NCBI RefSeq assembly: GCF_001642995.1
Contig: NZ_LOHS01000072.1
Coordinates: forward strand, 88,704-152,703
Direction: 5' to 3'
Length of the DNA: 64,000 nucleotides
Origin: Streptomyces jeddahensis
GTDB taxonomy: Bacteria; Actinomycetota; Actinomycetes; Streptomycetales; Streptomycetaceae
Below, one piece after another: positions 50,940-59,285 of this stretch. A model generated the notes under the pieces. The model saw nothing but the letters and a program-made list of their open reading frames with translations, did no database searches and had not been told where the DNA came from. The translations under genes and the position numbers were made by a program. Position 1 is the first letter of the stretch; every line of letters starts with the position of its first letter.

Positions 50940-51911
50940 TCAGCGACGGCGAAGGTCCGCCACCCGGGCCCGCTCCCCGGCCCCCGTCCCCGTCTGGTCC
51001 CCGCCGAGGACGGTCGCGCCGCGGAAGGCCGCCCCGGGTCCGCCGCCGCCCGGCATCTGGTGCTGGCCGCGGCGCGGTCCGGGCAGGGGCCGCGGCTGCC
51101 GGGTCGCCGGAACGGCGTCGGCCTCGGGGATCGCGCCCGCCACCGCGATCTGCACCCCCTGATCGGCCAGGGAGTGGAGCTCCGTGGCCGCACGGTCGTC
51201 GTGGGCGGGCGGCTCGTCGGTCACCAGGCGGGTGATCACGTCGGTCGGCACCGTCTGGAACATCGTGTCGGTGCCGAGCTTGGTGTGGTCGGCGAGGACG
51301 ACGACCTCCGCCGCGGCCTGCACGAGGGCACGGTCGACGCTGGCCGACAGCATGTTGGAGGTGGACAGGCCCCGCTCGGCGGTGAGCCCGCTGCCGGAGA
51401 GGAAGGCACGCGATACGCGCAGTCCGTGCAGGGACTGTTCCGCCCCCGACCCGACCAAGGCGTAGTTGGAGCCGCGCAGGGTGCCGCCGGTCATCACCAC
51501 CTCGACGCGGTTGGCGTGCGCCAGGGCCTGCGCCACCAGCAGCGAGTTGGTGACGACGGTCAGGCCGGGCACGCGCGCGAGCCGGCGGGCCAGCTCCTGC
51601 GTGGTGGTCCCCGCCCCGACGACGATGGCCTCGCCCTCTTCGACGAAGCTCGCGGCGAGGTCCGCGATGGCTGTCTTCTCGGCGGTCGCGAGATGTGATT
51701 TCTGCGGAAAGCCGGATTCTCGCGTGAACCCGCCCGGCAATACCGCACCGCCGTGCCGGCGGTCGAGGAGTCCTTCTGCCTCCAGTGCCCGCACGTCCCG
51801 CCGTACGGTCACTTCGGAGGTCTGGACGACGCGGGCGAGCTCACGGAGCGACACGGCCCCGTTCGCTCGCACCATTTCGAGGATCAATTGGCGACGTTCT
51901 GCAGCGAACAC
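50940..51911 (-). CDS. DeoR-family transcriptional regulator
   Basis: 323 residues from the ATG at 51911. The N-terminal helix-turn-helix is ERRQLILEMVRANGAVSLRE and LARVVQTSEVTVRRDVRALE. The C-terminal DeoR sugar-phosphate sensor domain (about 75-235) includes GEAIVVGAGTTTQELARRLA and VMTGGTLRGSNYALVG. The last 80 residues are a Pro/Gly/Arg-rich extension, unusual for DeoR and probably disordered. DeoR proteins usually repress sugar or nucleoside catabolism. It is a candidate for the shared palindrome upstream of the PNP and deoC genes, but this is inference. Confidence 0.9.
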   Translation of the reverse strand: MFAAERRQLILEMVRANGAVSLRELARVVQTSEVTVRRDVRALEAEGLLDRRHGGAVLPGGFTRESGFPQKSHLATAEKTAIADLAASFVEEGEAIVVGAGTTTQELARRLARVPGLTVVTNSLLVAQALAHANRVEVVMTGGTLRGSNYALVGSGAEQSLHGLRVSRAFLSGSGLTAERGLSTSNMLSASVDRALVQAAAEVVVLADHTKLGTDTMFQTVPTDVITRLVTDEPPAHDDRAATELHSLADQGVQIAVAGAIPEADAVPATRQPRPLPGPRRGQHQMPGGGGPGAAFRGATVLGGDQTGTGAGERARVADLRRR

Positions 51912-52182
51912 GAAACTGACAGTAACCCCAACGACCGTCTGCTTTCAGCAGTTTGCGCCGAATAACAGAAGTTGTTCGCACGACGGGATGGAAAGTGGTA
52001 TACGGCCAGTCGTCGCCGGGACGTCCGTATGGGCACTCCGAATTGACGGCCGTCGACGGCAATCGAGGGCTGTACTCGCGCAGTTGGGCGCGGTCAGCCG
52101 CTGCCCATGAGGTCAGGCCACGCCGCCCACCCTGAGGTCAGGCCGCCGCCCGCCGTCCGGACACCGGCCTGAGGGCCTCCGC

Positions 52183-53631
52183 TCAGGCCTCGCCCGTGGC
52201 CTTGCGGGTGTGCAGCTGCCGCGCCACCTCGGCGATCGACCCCGAAAGCGAGGGGTACACGGTGAAGGCGTTCGCGATCTGCTCGACCGTCAGATTGTTG
52301 TCGACCGCGATCGAGATGGGATGGATCAGTTCCGAAGCGCGGGGTGCCACGACCACACCGCCGACCACGATGCCCGTACCCGGACGGCAGAAGATCTTGA
52401 CGAAGCCGTCGCGGATGCCCTGCATCTTCGCCCGCGGGTTACGCAGCAGCGGCAGCTTGACGACGCGGGCGTCGATCTTGCCGGCGTCGACGTCGGCCTG
52501 CGAGTAGCCGACGGTGGCGATCTCGGGGTCGGTGAAGACGTTCGCCGAGACCGTCTTGAGGTTGAGCGGCGCGACGGCGTCGCCCAGGAAGTGGTACATC
52601 GCGATACGGCCCTGCATGGCGGCGACCGATGCGAGCGCGAAGATGCCCGTCACGTCACCGGCCGCGTACACGCCGGGGGCGCTGGTGCGCGAGACCCGGT
52701 CGGTCCAGATGTGGCCCGACTCCTTGAGCTTGACCCCGGCCTCCTCCAGGCCCATGCCGGAGGTGTTCGGGATGGCGCCGACCGCCATCAGGCAGTGCGA
52801 ACCGGTGATGACACGGCCGTCGGAGAGCGTCACCTCGACGCGGTCGCCCACGCGCTTGGCGGACTGGGCACGCGAGCGCGACATGACGTTCATGCCGCGG
52901 CGCCGGAACACGTCCTCCAAGACGGCCGCCGCGTCCGGGTCCTCGCCCGGCAGCACGCGGTCGCGGCTGGAGACGAGCGTGACGCGCGAGCCGAGCGCCT
53001 GGTAGGCGCCGGCGAACTCGGCACCGGTCACACCGGAGCCGACCACGATGAGCTCCTCGGGGAGCTCGTCGAGGTCGTAGACCTGCGTCCAGTTCAGGAT
53101 GCGCTCGCCGTCGGGCTGGGCGTCCGGCAGCTCGCGCGGGTGGCCGCCCGTGGCTATCAGCACGGCGTCGGCGACGAGGGTCTCCTCCGTGCCGTCGGCG
53201 GCGCGGACGATCACCTTGCGGGAGCCGTCGATCGACTGCCCGCCCTCCAGGCGGCCGCGGCCGCGCAGCACGCGCGCGCCCGCACGCGTGACGGACGCCG
53301 TGATGTCGTGCGACTGGGCGAGTGCGAGCCGCTTCACACGGCGGTTGACCTTGCCGAGGTCGACGCCCACCACGCGCGCGGGGGTGTCGACGTAGGGCGT
53401 GTCGTCGGCGACGATGATGCCCAGTTCCTCGTACGAGGAGTCGAAGGTCGTCATCACCTCGGCCGTGGCGATCAGCGTCTTGGACGGTACGCAGTCGGTC
53501 AGCACCGACGCACCGCCCAGGCCGTCGCAGTCGACGACGGTCACCTCCGCGCCGAGCTGGGCCGCCACCAGGGCCGCCTCGTATCCGCCGGGTCCGCCAC
53601 CGATGATCACGATCCGAGTCACGTACTCCAT
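52183..53631 (-). CDS. lpdA: FAD-dependent NAD(P)H quinone reductase, LpdA-type (dihydrolipoamide dehydrogenase fold)
   Basis: 482 residues from the ATG at 53631. The N-terminal FAD motif is IVIIGGGPGGYEAALVAAQL, the NAD motif is VVGSGVTGAEFAGA, and the dimerisation domain is at about 340-470. Where true lipoamide dehydrogenases have CxxxxC (GGTCLNVGC), this has GGASVLTDCVPSKT, with only one of the two redox cysteines. The C-terminal HPxxSE motif of lipoamide dehydrogenase is replaced by HPISIAVDNN. It matches mycobacterial LpdA (Rv3303c type), a quinone/NAD(P)H oxidoreductase. The name Lpd would be wrong in function. Confidence 0.9.
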   Translation of the reverse strand: MEYVTRIVIIGGGPGGYEAALVAAQLGAEVTVVDCDGLGGASVLTDCVPSKTLIATAEVMTTFDSSYEELGIIVADDTPYVDTPARVVGVDLGKVNRRVKRLALAQSHDITASVTRAGARVLRGRGRLEGGQSIDGSRKVIVRAADGTEETLVADAVLIATGGHPRELPDAQPDGERILNWTQVYDLDELPEELIVVGSGVTGAEFAGAYQALGSRVTLVSSRDRVLPGEDPDAAAVLEDVFRRRGMNVMSRSRAQSAKRVGDRVEVTLSDGRVITGSHCLMAVGAIPNTSGMGLEEAGVKLKESGHIWTDRVSRTSAPGVYAAGDVTGIFALASVAAMQGRIAMYHFLGDAVAPLNLKTVSANVFTDPEIATVGYSQADVDAGKIDARVVKLPLLRNPRAKMQGIRDGFVKIFCRPGTGIVVGGVVVAPRASELIHPISIAVDNNLTVEQIANAFTVYPSLSGSIAEVARQLHTRKATGEA

Positions 53632-53749
53632 TGTCCCGCACCGCGTCGGCGGCCTCGCCCCCGGGGCCGCCTTTGCGTGGCACATGGGGCTTTATGAGGC
53701 ATGACGTCCATCACGGGGCGCAAGGTGCCCGCTGCCGTACTCTCGGACC

Positions 53750-54187
53750 ATGTCGCTCTACGCCGCGTACGCCGGCAACCTCGACGCGCGGCTCATGTCC
53801 CGCCGCGCCCCGCATTCCCCACTGCGGGCCACCGGCTGGCTCAACGGCTGGCGGCTGACCTTCGGCGGCGAGCACCTGGGCTGGGAAGGCGCACTCGCCA
53901 CCCTCGTCGAGGCACCGCGCTCACAGGTCTTCGTCGCGCTGTACGAGATCGCGCCGATGGACGAGGAATCCATGGACCGGTGGGAGGGCGTGGGGCTCGA
54001 CATATACCGCCGTATGCGGGTGCGGGTGCACACGCTGGACGGCGAGGAACCCGCATGGGTGTACGTCCTCAACGGATATGAAGGCGGGCTGCCGTCCGCG
54101 CGCTATCTCGGGGAGGTCGCGGACGCGGCGGAGTCGGCCGGGGCGCCGCACGACTACGTGATGGAGCTGCGCAAGCGGCCCTGCTGA
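53750..54187 (+). CDS. gamma-glutamylcyclotransferase (AIG2)-like protein
   Basis: 145 residues. Typical N-terminal MSLYAAYAGNLDARLMSRRA (the YGSN-like substrate loop is YAGN here) and the core WEGVGLDIYRRMRVRVHTLD. The fold cleaves gamma-glutamyl amino acids or performs related reactions; substrate unknown. The catalytic acid is probably in VALYEIAPMDEESMDRWEG. It lies between lpdA and the purine nucleoside phosphorylase gene, as I recall for other Streptomyces. Confidence 0.85.
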   Translation: MSLYAAYAGNLDARLMSRRAPHSPLRATGWLNGWRLTFGGEHLGWEGALATLVEAPRSQVFVALYEIAPMDEESMDRWEGVGLDIYRRMRVRVHTLDGEEPAWVYVLNGYEGGLPSARYLGEVADAAESAGAPHDYVMELRKRPC

Positions 54188-54305
54188 GGCGGTCGGGGCC
54201 GGTTGCCCACCTTGTCGGGGCCGGTCGCCCATCTCCCTACGGCGGGAAGGACACCGTGCGGTTGGAAACGACACGGCAACGATCGCAGCTCCTTGCCACC
54301 AGCAT

Positions 54306-54317
54306 CTACGCGCGTAG
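54306..54317. promoter_or_regulatory. palindrome CTACGCGCGTAG upstream of the PNP gene
   Basis: A perfect 12-bp palindrome overlapping the -35 position of a promoter whose -10 is TACGCT at 54330-54335. The identical palindrome lies before deoC at 59261-59272. The -10 is 6 bases from the GTG start, so the mRNA is probably leaderless. Confidence 0.75.
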
Positions 54318-54341
54318 GGCTCGACCGGCTACGCTCGTCGC

Positions 54342-55163
54342 GTGAACGCTTCTGTTAATCCGGACATCCAGGGCGACCCGCACGCCGCCGCCGACGCCGC
54401 CGCCGCGCGCCTGCGCGCGCTCACCGGCGCCGACACCCACGACGTCGCCCTCGTGATGGGCTCCGGCTGGGCGCCGGCCGTCGACGCGCTCGGGGAACCC
54501 GAGCACGAGCTGCCCGTCACCGACCTGCCCGGCTTTCCGCCGCCGGCCGTCGAGGGGCACGGCGGCACGATCCGTTCGTACCGGATCGGCGAGAAGCGGG
54601 CACTGGTCTTCCTCGGGCGCACCCACTACTACGAGGGCCGTGGGGTCGCCGCCGTCGCCCACGGGGTGCGCACGTCCGTCGCCGCGGGCTGCAAGACGGT
54701 CGTGCTGACCAACGGCTGCGGCGGTCTGCGCGAGGGCATGCGGCCCGGGCAGCCGGTGCTGATCAGCGACCACATCAATCTGACGGCCGCGTCGCCGATC
54801 GTCGGCGCGAACTTCGTGGACCTGACGGATCTCTACTCGCCGCGGCTGCGGGCGCTGTGCAAGGAGATCGACCCGACGCTCGAGGAGGGCGTGTACGCGC
54901 AGTTCCCCGGGCCGCACTACGAGACGCCGGCCGAGATCCGGATGGCCCGCACCATCGGGGCGGACCTGGTCGGCATGTCCACCGTGCTCGAGGCGATCGC
55001 GGCCCGCGAGGCGGGCGCCGAGGTGCTCGGCATCTCGCTGGTCACCAATCTGGCGGCGGGCATGACGGGTGAGCCCCTCAACCACGAGGAGGTCCTCCAG
55101 GCGGGGCGCGACTCGGCGACTCGTATGGGGACGTTGCTGGCGCAGGTGCTGGGGCGTATCTGA
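54342..55163 (+). CDS. purine nucleoside phosphorylase
   Basis: 273 residues from GTG 54342. Phosphorolysis of purine (deoxy)nucleosides to base and (deoxy)ribose 1-phosphate. Trimeric-class PNP motifs: [52 protein letters not shown] and [15 protein letters not shown], with Met/Thr and Asn in VTNLAAG for purine binding. The start has no Shine-Dalgarno and a -10 six bases upstream, so it is probably leaderless. Its promoter carries the palindrome shared with deoC. First gene of the nucleoside salvage set. Confidence 0.93.
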   Translation: MNASVNPDIQGDPHAAADAAAARLRALTGADTHDVALVMGSGWAPAVDALGEPEHELPVTDLPGFPPPAVEGHGGTIRSYRIGEKRALVFLGRTHYYEGRGVAAVAHGVRTSVAAGCKTVVLTNGCGGLREGMRPGQPVLISDHINLTAASPIVGANFVDLTDLYSPRLRALCKEIDPTLEEGVYAQFPGPHYETPAEIRMARTIGADLVGMSTVLEAIAAREAGAEVLGISLVTNLAAGMTGEPLNHEEVLQAGRDSATRMGTLLAQVLGRI

Positions 55164-55182
55164 CGGCGGCCGTACCGCCAGC

Positions 55183-55278
55183 GTGCTGTGGGCAATCGTT
55201 CCACAGGGCTGGGGGCACCTCCTGGGGACACCCCCAGCGTTAGCTGGGGGAGGGTGGGCACAGCCCACGACGGCGGTT
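55183..55278 (+). repeat. dispersed extragenic hairpin repeat, copy 3 (with an inserted hairpin)
   Basis: Begins GCTGTGGGCAATCGTTCCAC and ends GGTGGGCACAGCCCACGACG, like copies 1 and 2. Its centre carries an additional stem with CACCCCCAGC and GCTGGGGGAG. It lies between the PNP and phosphosugar mutase genes. Confidence 0.8.
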
Positions 55279-55342
55279 GCCCCCTCAGACTGCGGTGGCG
55301 CACACCGGTTCCCCGTTTCGACACGGAGAGGCAAGAGAGAAC

Positions 55343-56974
55343 GTGCACGACGAACTCATCGCCCGGGCGCGCGCCTGGCTCGCCGAGGACCCGGACCCCG
55401 AGACCCGTGAGGAGCTCGGCGAGCTCATCGACGGCAAGGCCTTCGACGAGCTCGCCACCCGCTTCGGCGGCACCCTCCAGTTCGGCACCGCAGGTCTCCG
55501 CGGCGAGCTCGGCGCCGGACCGATGCGGATGAACCGCTCCGTGGTCATCCGCGCGGCGGCGGGCCTCGCCGCGTACCTCAGGGCGAAGGGCCAGGGCGAA
55601 GGCCTCGTGGTCATCGGGTACGACGCCCGCCACAAGTCCGCCGACTTCGCCCGTGACACGGCGGCCGTGATGACCGGCGCCGGACTGCGGGCCGCGCTGC
55701 TGCCGCGTCCGCTGCCCACGCCGGTGCTCGCGTTCGCGATCCGGCATCTGGGCGCGGTCGCGGGCGTGGAGGTGACGGCCAGCCACAATCCGCCGCGCGA
55801 CAACGGCTACAAGGTGTACCTGGGAGACGGCTCCCAGATCGTGCCGCCGGCCGACGGCGAGATCGCCGCCGAGATCGCCGCGGTGGGCGGCCTCGACGAC
55901 GTGCCGCGCCCGGAGGGCGGCTGGGACGTGCTCGGTGACGAGGTGCTCGAGGCCTACCTCGCCCGTACGGACGCCGTGCTCGCCCCCGGCTCGCCGAGGA
56001 CCGCGCGCGTCGTCTACACGGCGATGCACGGCGTCGGCAAGGACACCCTGCTCGCAGCCTTCGCACGCGCCGGCTTCCCCGAGCCCGTGCTCGTCGAGGA
56101 GCAGGCCGAGCCCGATCCGGACTTCCCGACGGTCGCGTTCCCCAATCCGGAGGAACCGGGCGCCATGGACCTCGCCTTCGCGAAGGCGCGCGAGGCCCGC
56201 CCCGACATCGTCATCGCCAACGACCCGGACGCCGACCGCTGCGCCGTGGCAGTGCCCGAGGGCGACGCCTGGCGCATGCTGCGCGGCGACGAGGTGGGCG
56301 CGCTGCTCGGCGCGCACCTCGTACGGCGCGGCGCGCGCGGCACCTTCGCCGAGTCGATCGTGTCGTCGTCGCTGCTCGGCCGGATCGCCGAGGCGGCCGG
56401 TCTGCCGTACGAGGAGACACTGACCGGCTTCAAGTGGATCGCCCGGGTGGATGGGCTGCGGTACGGGTACGAAGAGGCGCTCGGCTACTGCGTCGACCCC
56501 GAAGGCGTACGCGACAAGGACGGGATCACGGCCGCGCTGCTGGTCGCCGAGCTGGCCTCCGAGGTGAAGGAGCAGGGGCGCACCCTGCTGGACCTGCTGG
56601 ACGACCTCGCCGTCGAGCACGGTCTGCACGCGACCGACCAGCTGTCCGTGCGCGTCCAGGACCTGTCGCTGATCGCCGAGGCCATGCGCCGGCTGCGGGA
56701 GCAGCCGCCGACGCGGCTCGGCGGGCTGACGGTGACGAGGACCGAGGATCTGACACAGGGCACGGAGACGCTGCCGCCCACGGACGGGCTGCGGTACACG
56801 CTCGAGGGCGCCCGCGTCATCGTCCGGCCCAGCGGCACCGAACCGAAGCTCAAGTGCTATCTGGAGGTCGTCGTGCCGGTGGGCTCCCGGGACGAGCTGG
56901 GCGCGGCGCGGGAGAGGGCCGCGGAGCTGCTCGGCGCCGTGAGGACGGATCTATCGGCGGCTGCGGGCATCTGA
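55343..56974 (+). CDS. phosphomannomutase/phosphoglucomutase family enzyme (phospho-sugar mutase)
   Basis: 543 residues from the GTG at 55343, with GAGAGG upstream. Alpha-D-phosphohexomutase with four domains: the phosphoserine loop VEVTASHNPPRDNGYKVY, the metal loop ANDPDADRCAVAVPE, the sugar-binding loop and the C-terminal phosphate-binding RPSGTEPKLKCYLEV. Next to PNP and near deoC it may act as a phosphopentomutase, converting (deoxy)ribose 1-phosphate to the 5-phosphate for DeoC. The sequence class is ambiguous between hexose and pentose substrates. The length fits the larger ManB/PGM2-like group. Confidence 0.92.
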   Translation: MHDELIARARAWLAEDPDPETREELGELIDGKAFDELATRFGGTLQFGTAGLRGELGAGPMRMNRSVVIRAAAGLAAYLRAKGQGEGLVVIGYDARHKSADFARDTAAVMTGAGLRAALLPRPLPTPVLAFAIRHLGAVAGVEVTASHNPPRDNGYKVYLGDGSQIVPPADGEIAAEIAAVGGLDDVPRPEGGWDVLGDEVLEAYLARTDAVLAPGSPRTARVVYTAMHGVGKDTLLAAFARAGFPEPVLVEEQAEPDPDFPTVAFPNPEEPGAMDLAFAKAREARPDIVIANDPDADRCAVAVPEGDAWRMLRGDEVGALLGAHLVRRGARGTFAESIVSSSLLGRIAEAAGLPYEETLTGFKWIARVDGLRYGYEEALGYCVDPEGVRDKDGITAALLVAELASEVKEQGRTLLDLLDDLAVEHGLHATDQLSVRVQDLSLIAEAMRRLREQPPTRLGGLTVTRTEDLTQGTETLPPTDGLRYTLEGARVIVRPSGTEPKLKCYLEVVVPVGSRDELGAARERAAELLGAVRTDLSAAAGI

Positions 56975-56989
56975 CGGACCGGATCCGGA

Positions 56990-57027
56990 ACCGGGGTGGG
57001 TTTCGTGTTTCCGAAGCCCACCCCGGT
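56990..57027. terminator. hairpin after the phosphosugar mutase gene
   Basis: ACCGGGGTGGG at 56990-57000 pairs with CCCACCCCGGT at 57017-57027, with an inner TTCG/CGAA stem. Confidence 0.8.
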
Positions 57028-57152
57028 CCCGAAACCGAAGTCGCCCCGAAGTGTGATTTCCCGAGGGCAGTTGACGCAGCGTCCGTCGCGCTGCGCGTCG
57101 GTCGAGAGACGGTTGACCGGTAGCGCACGAACGAGTCCCTGGAGCTGCCGCA

Positions 57153-58376
57153 GTGTCCTCGACCGCCTCCCCGGTGCCGTCCGAAGCGATCGCCCAGCCT
57201 TCCAGCGGGATCCTTCCGGGCTCCCGGCGTCCGCGGTCGGCACCGCCGTCCGCCGCCGGGCTCCGCAGCCGCCTGCGCCGGTCACTGCGGCGCGCTGCCC
57301 CCGCCCTGCTCGCGTACGCCGGGGTCCGTGCCACGGGACTCGTCCTGCTGACCGTGTGGGCGCGCGCCGCGGACCAGGATGTCTGGCACCTGCTCGCCGA
57401 CGACTGGGACTCCGTCTGGTACCTCGGGATCGCCGACCACGGGTACGCGCACGAGCTGGGCACCGAGTACGACTCGAACAATCTTGCCTTCTTCCCGCTG
57501 TATCCGGTGCTGGTGAAGGCGGTCGCCGCCGTGACGCCCGGATCGCGCGCGAGCGTCGGCCTCGTCATCGCCGTGCTGTCCTCGTTCGTCGCCGCATGGG
57601 GGATCTTCGCCGTCGGCGACCGGCTGCACGGCAGCCGCGTCGGTGTGCTGCTCACGGTGGCCTGGGCGGCGCTGCCGGTCGGGCTCGTGCAGTGGATGGG
57701 CTACACGGAGTCGCTGTTCACGGCCTTCGTCGCCTGGTCGCTGTACGCGGTGCTCACCGGCCGCTGGGTATGGGCAGGTTCGCTCGCCGCGCTGTCGGGG
57801 CTGACGCGGCCGACCGGCATCGCGCTCGCAGCCGCCGTCTCGGTGACGGCCCTGTGCGTGCTCCGCCCGCGCTTCTCCGCGCGCGTCCTCGCCGGTGCCG
57901 TCCTCGCGCCGCTCGGCTGGCTCGGGTACGTCGGATGGGTGGGCCTGCGCCTCGGCCGCTGGGACGGCTACTTCGCCGTACAGGAGATGTGGCACAACAA
58001 GCTGGACGGCGGTGCCGAGACGCTGGACCGGCTGCGTCAGATGTTCGTGTACGACTCGGCGCCCGAGCTGTTCCTGGTCATGGTCTCGCTGACGCTGATC
58101 GCGTCCGTCGTGCTGTTCGCGCTGTCGGTGCGGGACCGGCAGCCGCTTCCGTTGCTGATCTTCACCGGTGTGCTGCTGGTGATCGTGCTGGGCAGCGGCG
58201 GCGTCTACTTCCCGCGCGCCCGCTTCCTGCTGCCGGGCTTCCCCCTGCTGCTGCCGCTCGCGCTCGCCGTCGCCCGCACCAGCCGGCACCGTGCGGTGGC
58301 GGCCGTCGCCTGCGCGGTTCTCGGCTCGGCGTACTGGGGCGCGTACATGCTGCTGGTGTGGCCGAGCGCGCCGTAG
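57153..58376 (+). CDS. GT-C-type membrane glycosyltransferase (PIG-V/mannosyltransferase-like)
   Basis: 407 residues from the GTG at 57153. After a polar, basic N-terminus of about 45 residues come roughly nine membrane helices. The first outer loop has the acidic pair in ADDWDSVWYLGIADHGY, and NNLAFFPLYPVLVKAVA follows, both typical of PIG-V-like GT-C enzymes that transfer mannose from polyprenyl phosphate. An MWHNKLDGG loop and VYFPRARFLLPGFPLLL near the C-terminus fit the fold. Substrate not known; protein or lipid mannosylation is likely. Confidence 0.85.
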   Translation: MSSTASPVPSEAIAQPSSGILPGSRRPRSAPPSAAGLRSRLRRSLRRAAPALLAYAGVRATGLVLLTVWARAADQDVWHLLADDWDSVWYLGIADHGYAHELGTEYDSNNLAFFPLYPVLVKAVAAVTPGSRASVGLVIAVLSSFVAAWGIFAVGDRLHGSRVGVLLTVAWAALPVGLVQWMGYTESLFTAFVAWSLYAVLTGRWVWAGSLAALSGLTRPTGIALAAAVSVTALCVLRPRFSARVLAGAVLAPLGWLGYVGWVGLRLGRWDGYFAVQEMWHNKLDGGAETLDRLRQMFVYDSAPELFLVMVSLTLIASVVLFALSVRDRQPLPLLIFTGVLLVIVLGSGGVYFPRARFLLPGFPLLLPLALAVARTSRHRAVAAVACAVLGSAYWGAYMLLVWPSAP

Positions 58377-58385
58377 GACACCTAT

Positions 58386-58469
58386 CAGCCCGTCCGGCGT
58401 TTGAGGACGAGCCCGAAGGGCGATTTCGGGGTCCGGGGGCGGAGCCCCCGGTTCGGGAAGGGGCGGGGT
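58386..58469. repeat. common Streptomyces dispersed repeat (CAGCCCGTCCGGCGTTTGAG type)
   Basis: Contains CAGCCCGTCCGGCGTTTGAG, then GCCCGAAGGGC, GGGGGCGGAGCCCCCGG and GAAGGGGCGGGG. I recall this block at very many intergenic sites in Streptomyces genomes. Here it separates two convergent genes and can act as terminator for both. Confidence 0.85.
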
Positions 58470-58478
58470 AGGGGATCA

Positions 58479-59111
58479 TCACCCCAGGGCCAGCAACACC
58501 ACCAGCAGCACCAGCCCCACCACCGCAGGCCCCACGATCTCGTAAGCCCACCGCACCTCGGGGCCGCCCTGCGCCCCCTCGGCCGAGGCCCGCGCCTCGG
58601 CGAGCTCGCGCAGATCGTCCATCGTCTGGTCCCCGGCAGCGCGTACGGGACCTGCGGACACGGGTGACGTGTGCCCATGCGGATCCCCCGCGGCAGCCCG
58701 CGCCTGGCGTCGCGCGGCCTTCTTCCGGTCGCGCAGCGATACCGGGATCGCCCACAGCTGGTATTTGGTGCCGTCCTGGTCGAAGACCTCGTTGGAGTAG
58801 CCGGAGCGCAGGCCGGAGACCGCCGCCCAGGGCAGCGTGATCGTACGGAACGGGTTGCGGATGCGGAGGCGGTCGTCGTTCGCGTACACCGCGGGCCGCA
58901 CCGTGAAGGCGATGACCAGCGGCACCGCGAGGAGCAGGCCCGCGACCGTCAGCCAGCGCACCCGCGCCTCGCCAGTGACGAGAGCGTCGATGCCCAGCCA
59001 CCCGCCCAGGGCGAGCAGCATCACACCGCCCGCGATCCCGGCGGGCGACCGGTAGACGCGATCCTGGGACTGGGGCTGCGCCGCGGGGGACGGAGGCTCG
59101 GGGGTCGTCAT
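58479..59111 (-). CDS. PH domain-containing membrane protein
   Basis: 210 residues from the ATG at 59111 (the much longer open frame reading through deoC is a shadow). Two N-terminal membrane helices (about 24-45 and 52-72), then a bacterial PH-like domain with VYANDDRLRIRNPFRTITLP and WAAVSGLRSGYSNEVF, a basic stretch and a third membrane helix at the C-terminus (VVGLVLLVVLLAL). Such proteins are widespread in actinobacteria; function unknown. The start region overlaps 34-bp tandem repeats just upstream. Confidence 0.83.
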   Translation of the reverse strand: MTTPEPPSPAAQPQSQDRVYRSPAGIAGGVMLLALGGWLGIDALVTGEARVRWLTVAGLLLAVPLVIAFTVRPAVYANDDRLRIRNPFRTITLPWAAVSGLRSGYSNEVFDQDGTKYQLWAIPVSLRDRKKAARRQARAAAGDPHGHTSPVSAGPVRAAGDQTMDDLRELAEARASAEGAQGGPEVRWAYEIVGPAVVGLVLLVVLLALG

Positions 59112-59124
59112 GCTGCCGATTCTG

Positions 59125-59226
59125 CACGACGGGGCGCGCGGCCCGTCCGCGTGGTGGCCACGACGGGGTGTGCAGCCCGGCCGTGCGGTGGCCACGACGG
59201 GGCGCGCGGCCCGTCCGTGTGGTGGC
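59125..59226. repeat. three 34-bp tandem repeats between divergent genes
   Basis: Units at 59125-59158, 59159-59192 and 59193-59226 start CACGACGGGG and end GTGGTGGC or GCGGTGGC; units 1 and 3 are nearly identical. A partial fourth unit (CACGGCAG) follows. It lies between the PH-domain gene and deoC, just upstream of the deoC operator. Confidence 0.92.
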
Positions 59227-59260
59227 CACGGCAGAACGGCCGCATGGGGGTGTACAGCCG

Positions 59261-59272
59261 CTACGCGCGTAG
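59261..59272. promoter_or_regulatory. palindrome CTACGCGCGTAG upstream of deoC
   Basis: Identical to the palindrome before the PNP gene. It directly precedes the -10 box TATGCT at 59274-59279, which is 6 bases from the GTG at 59286. A protein bound here would block the promoter. Confidence 0.75.
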
Positions 59273-59285
59273 ATATGCTCGTCTG

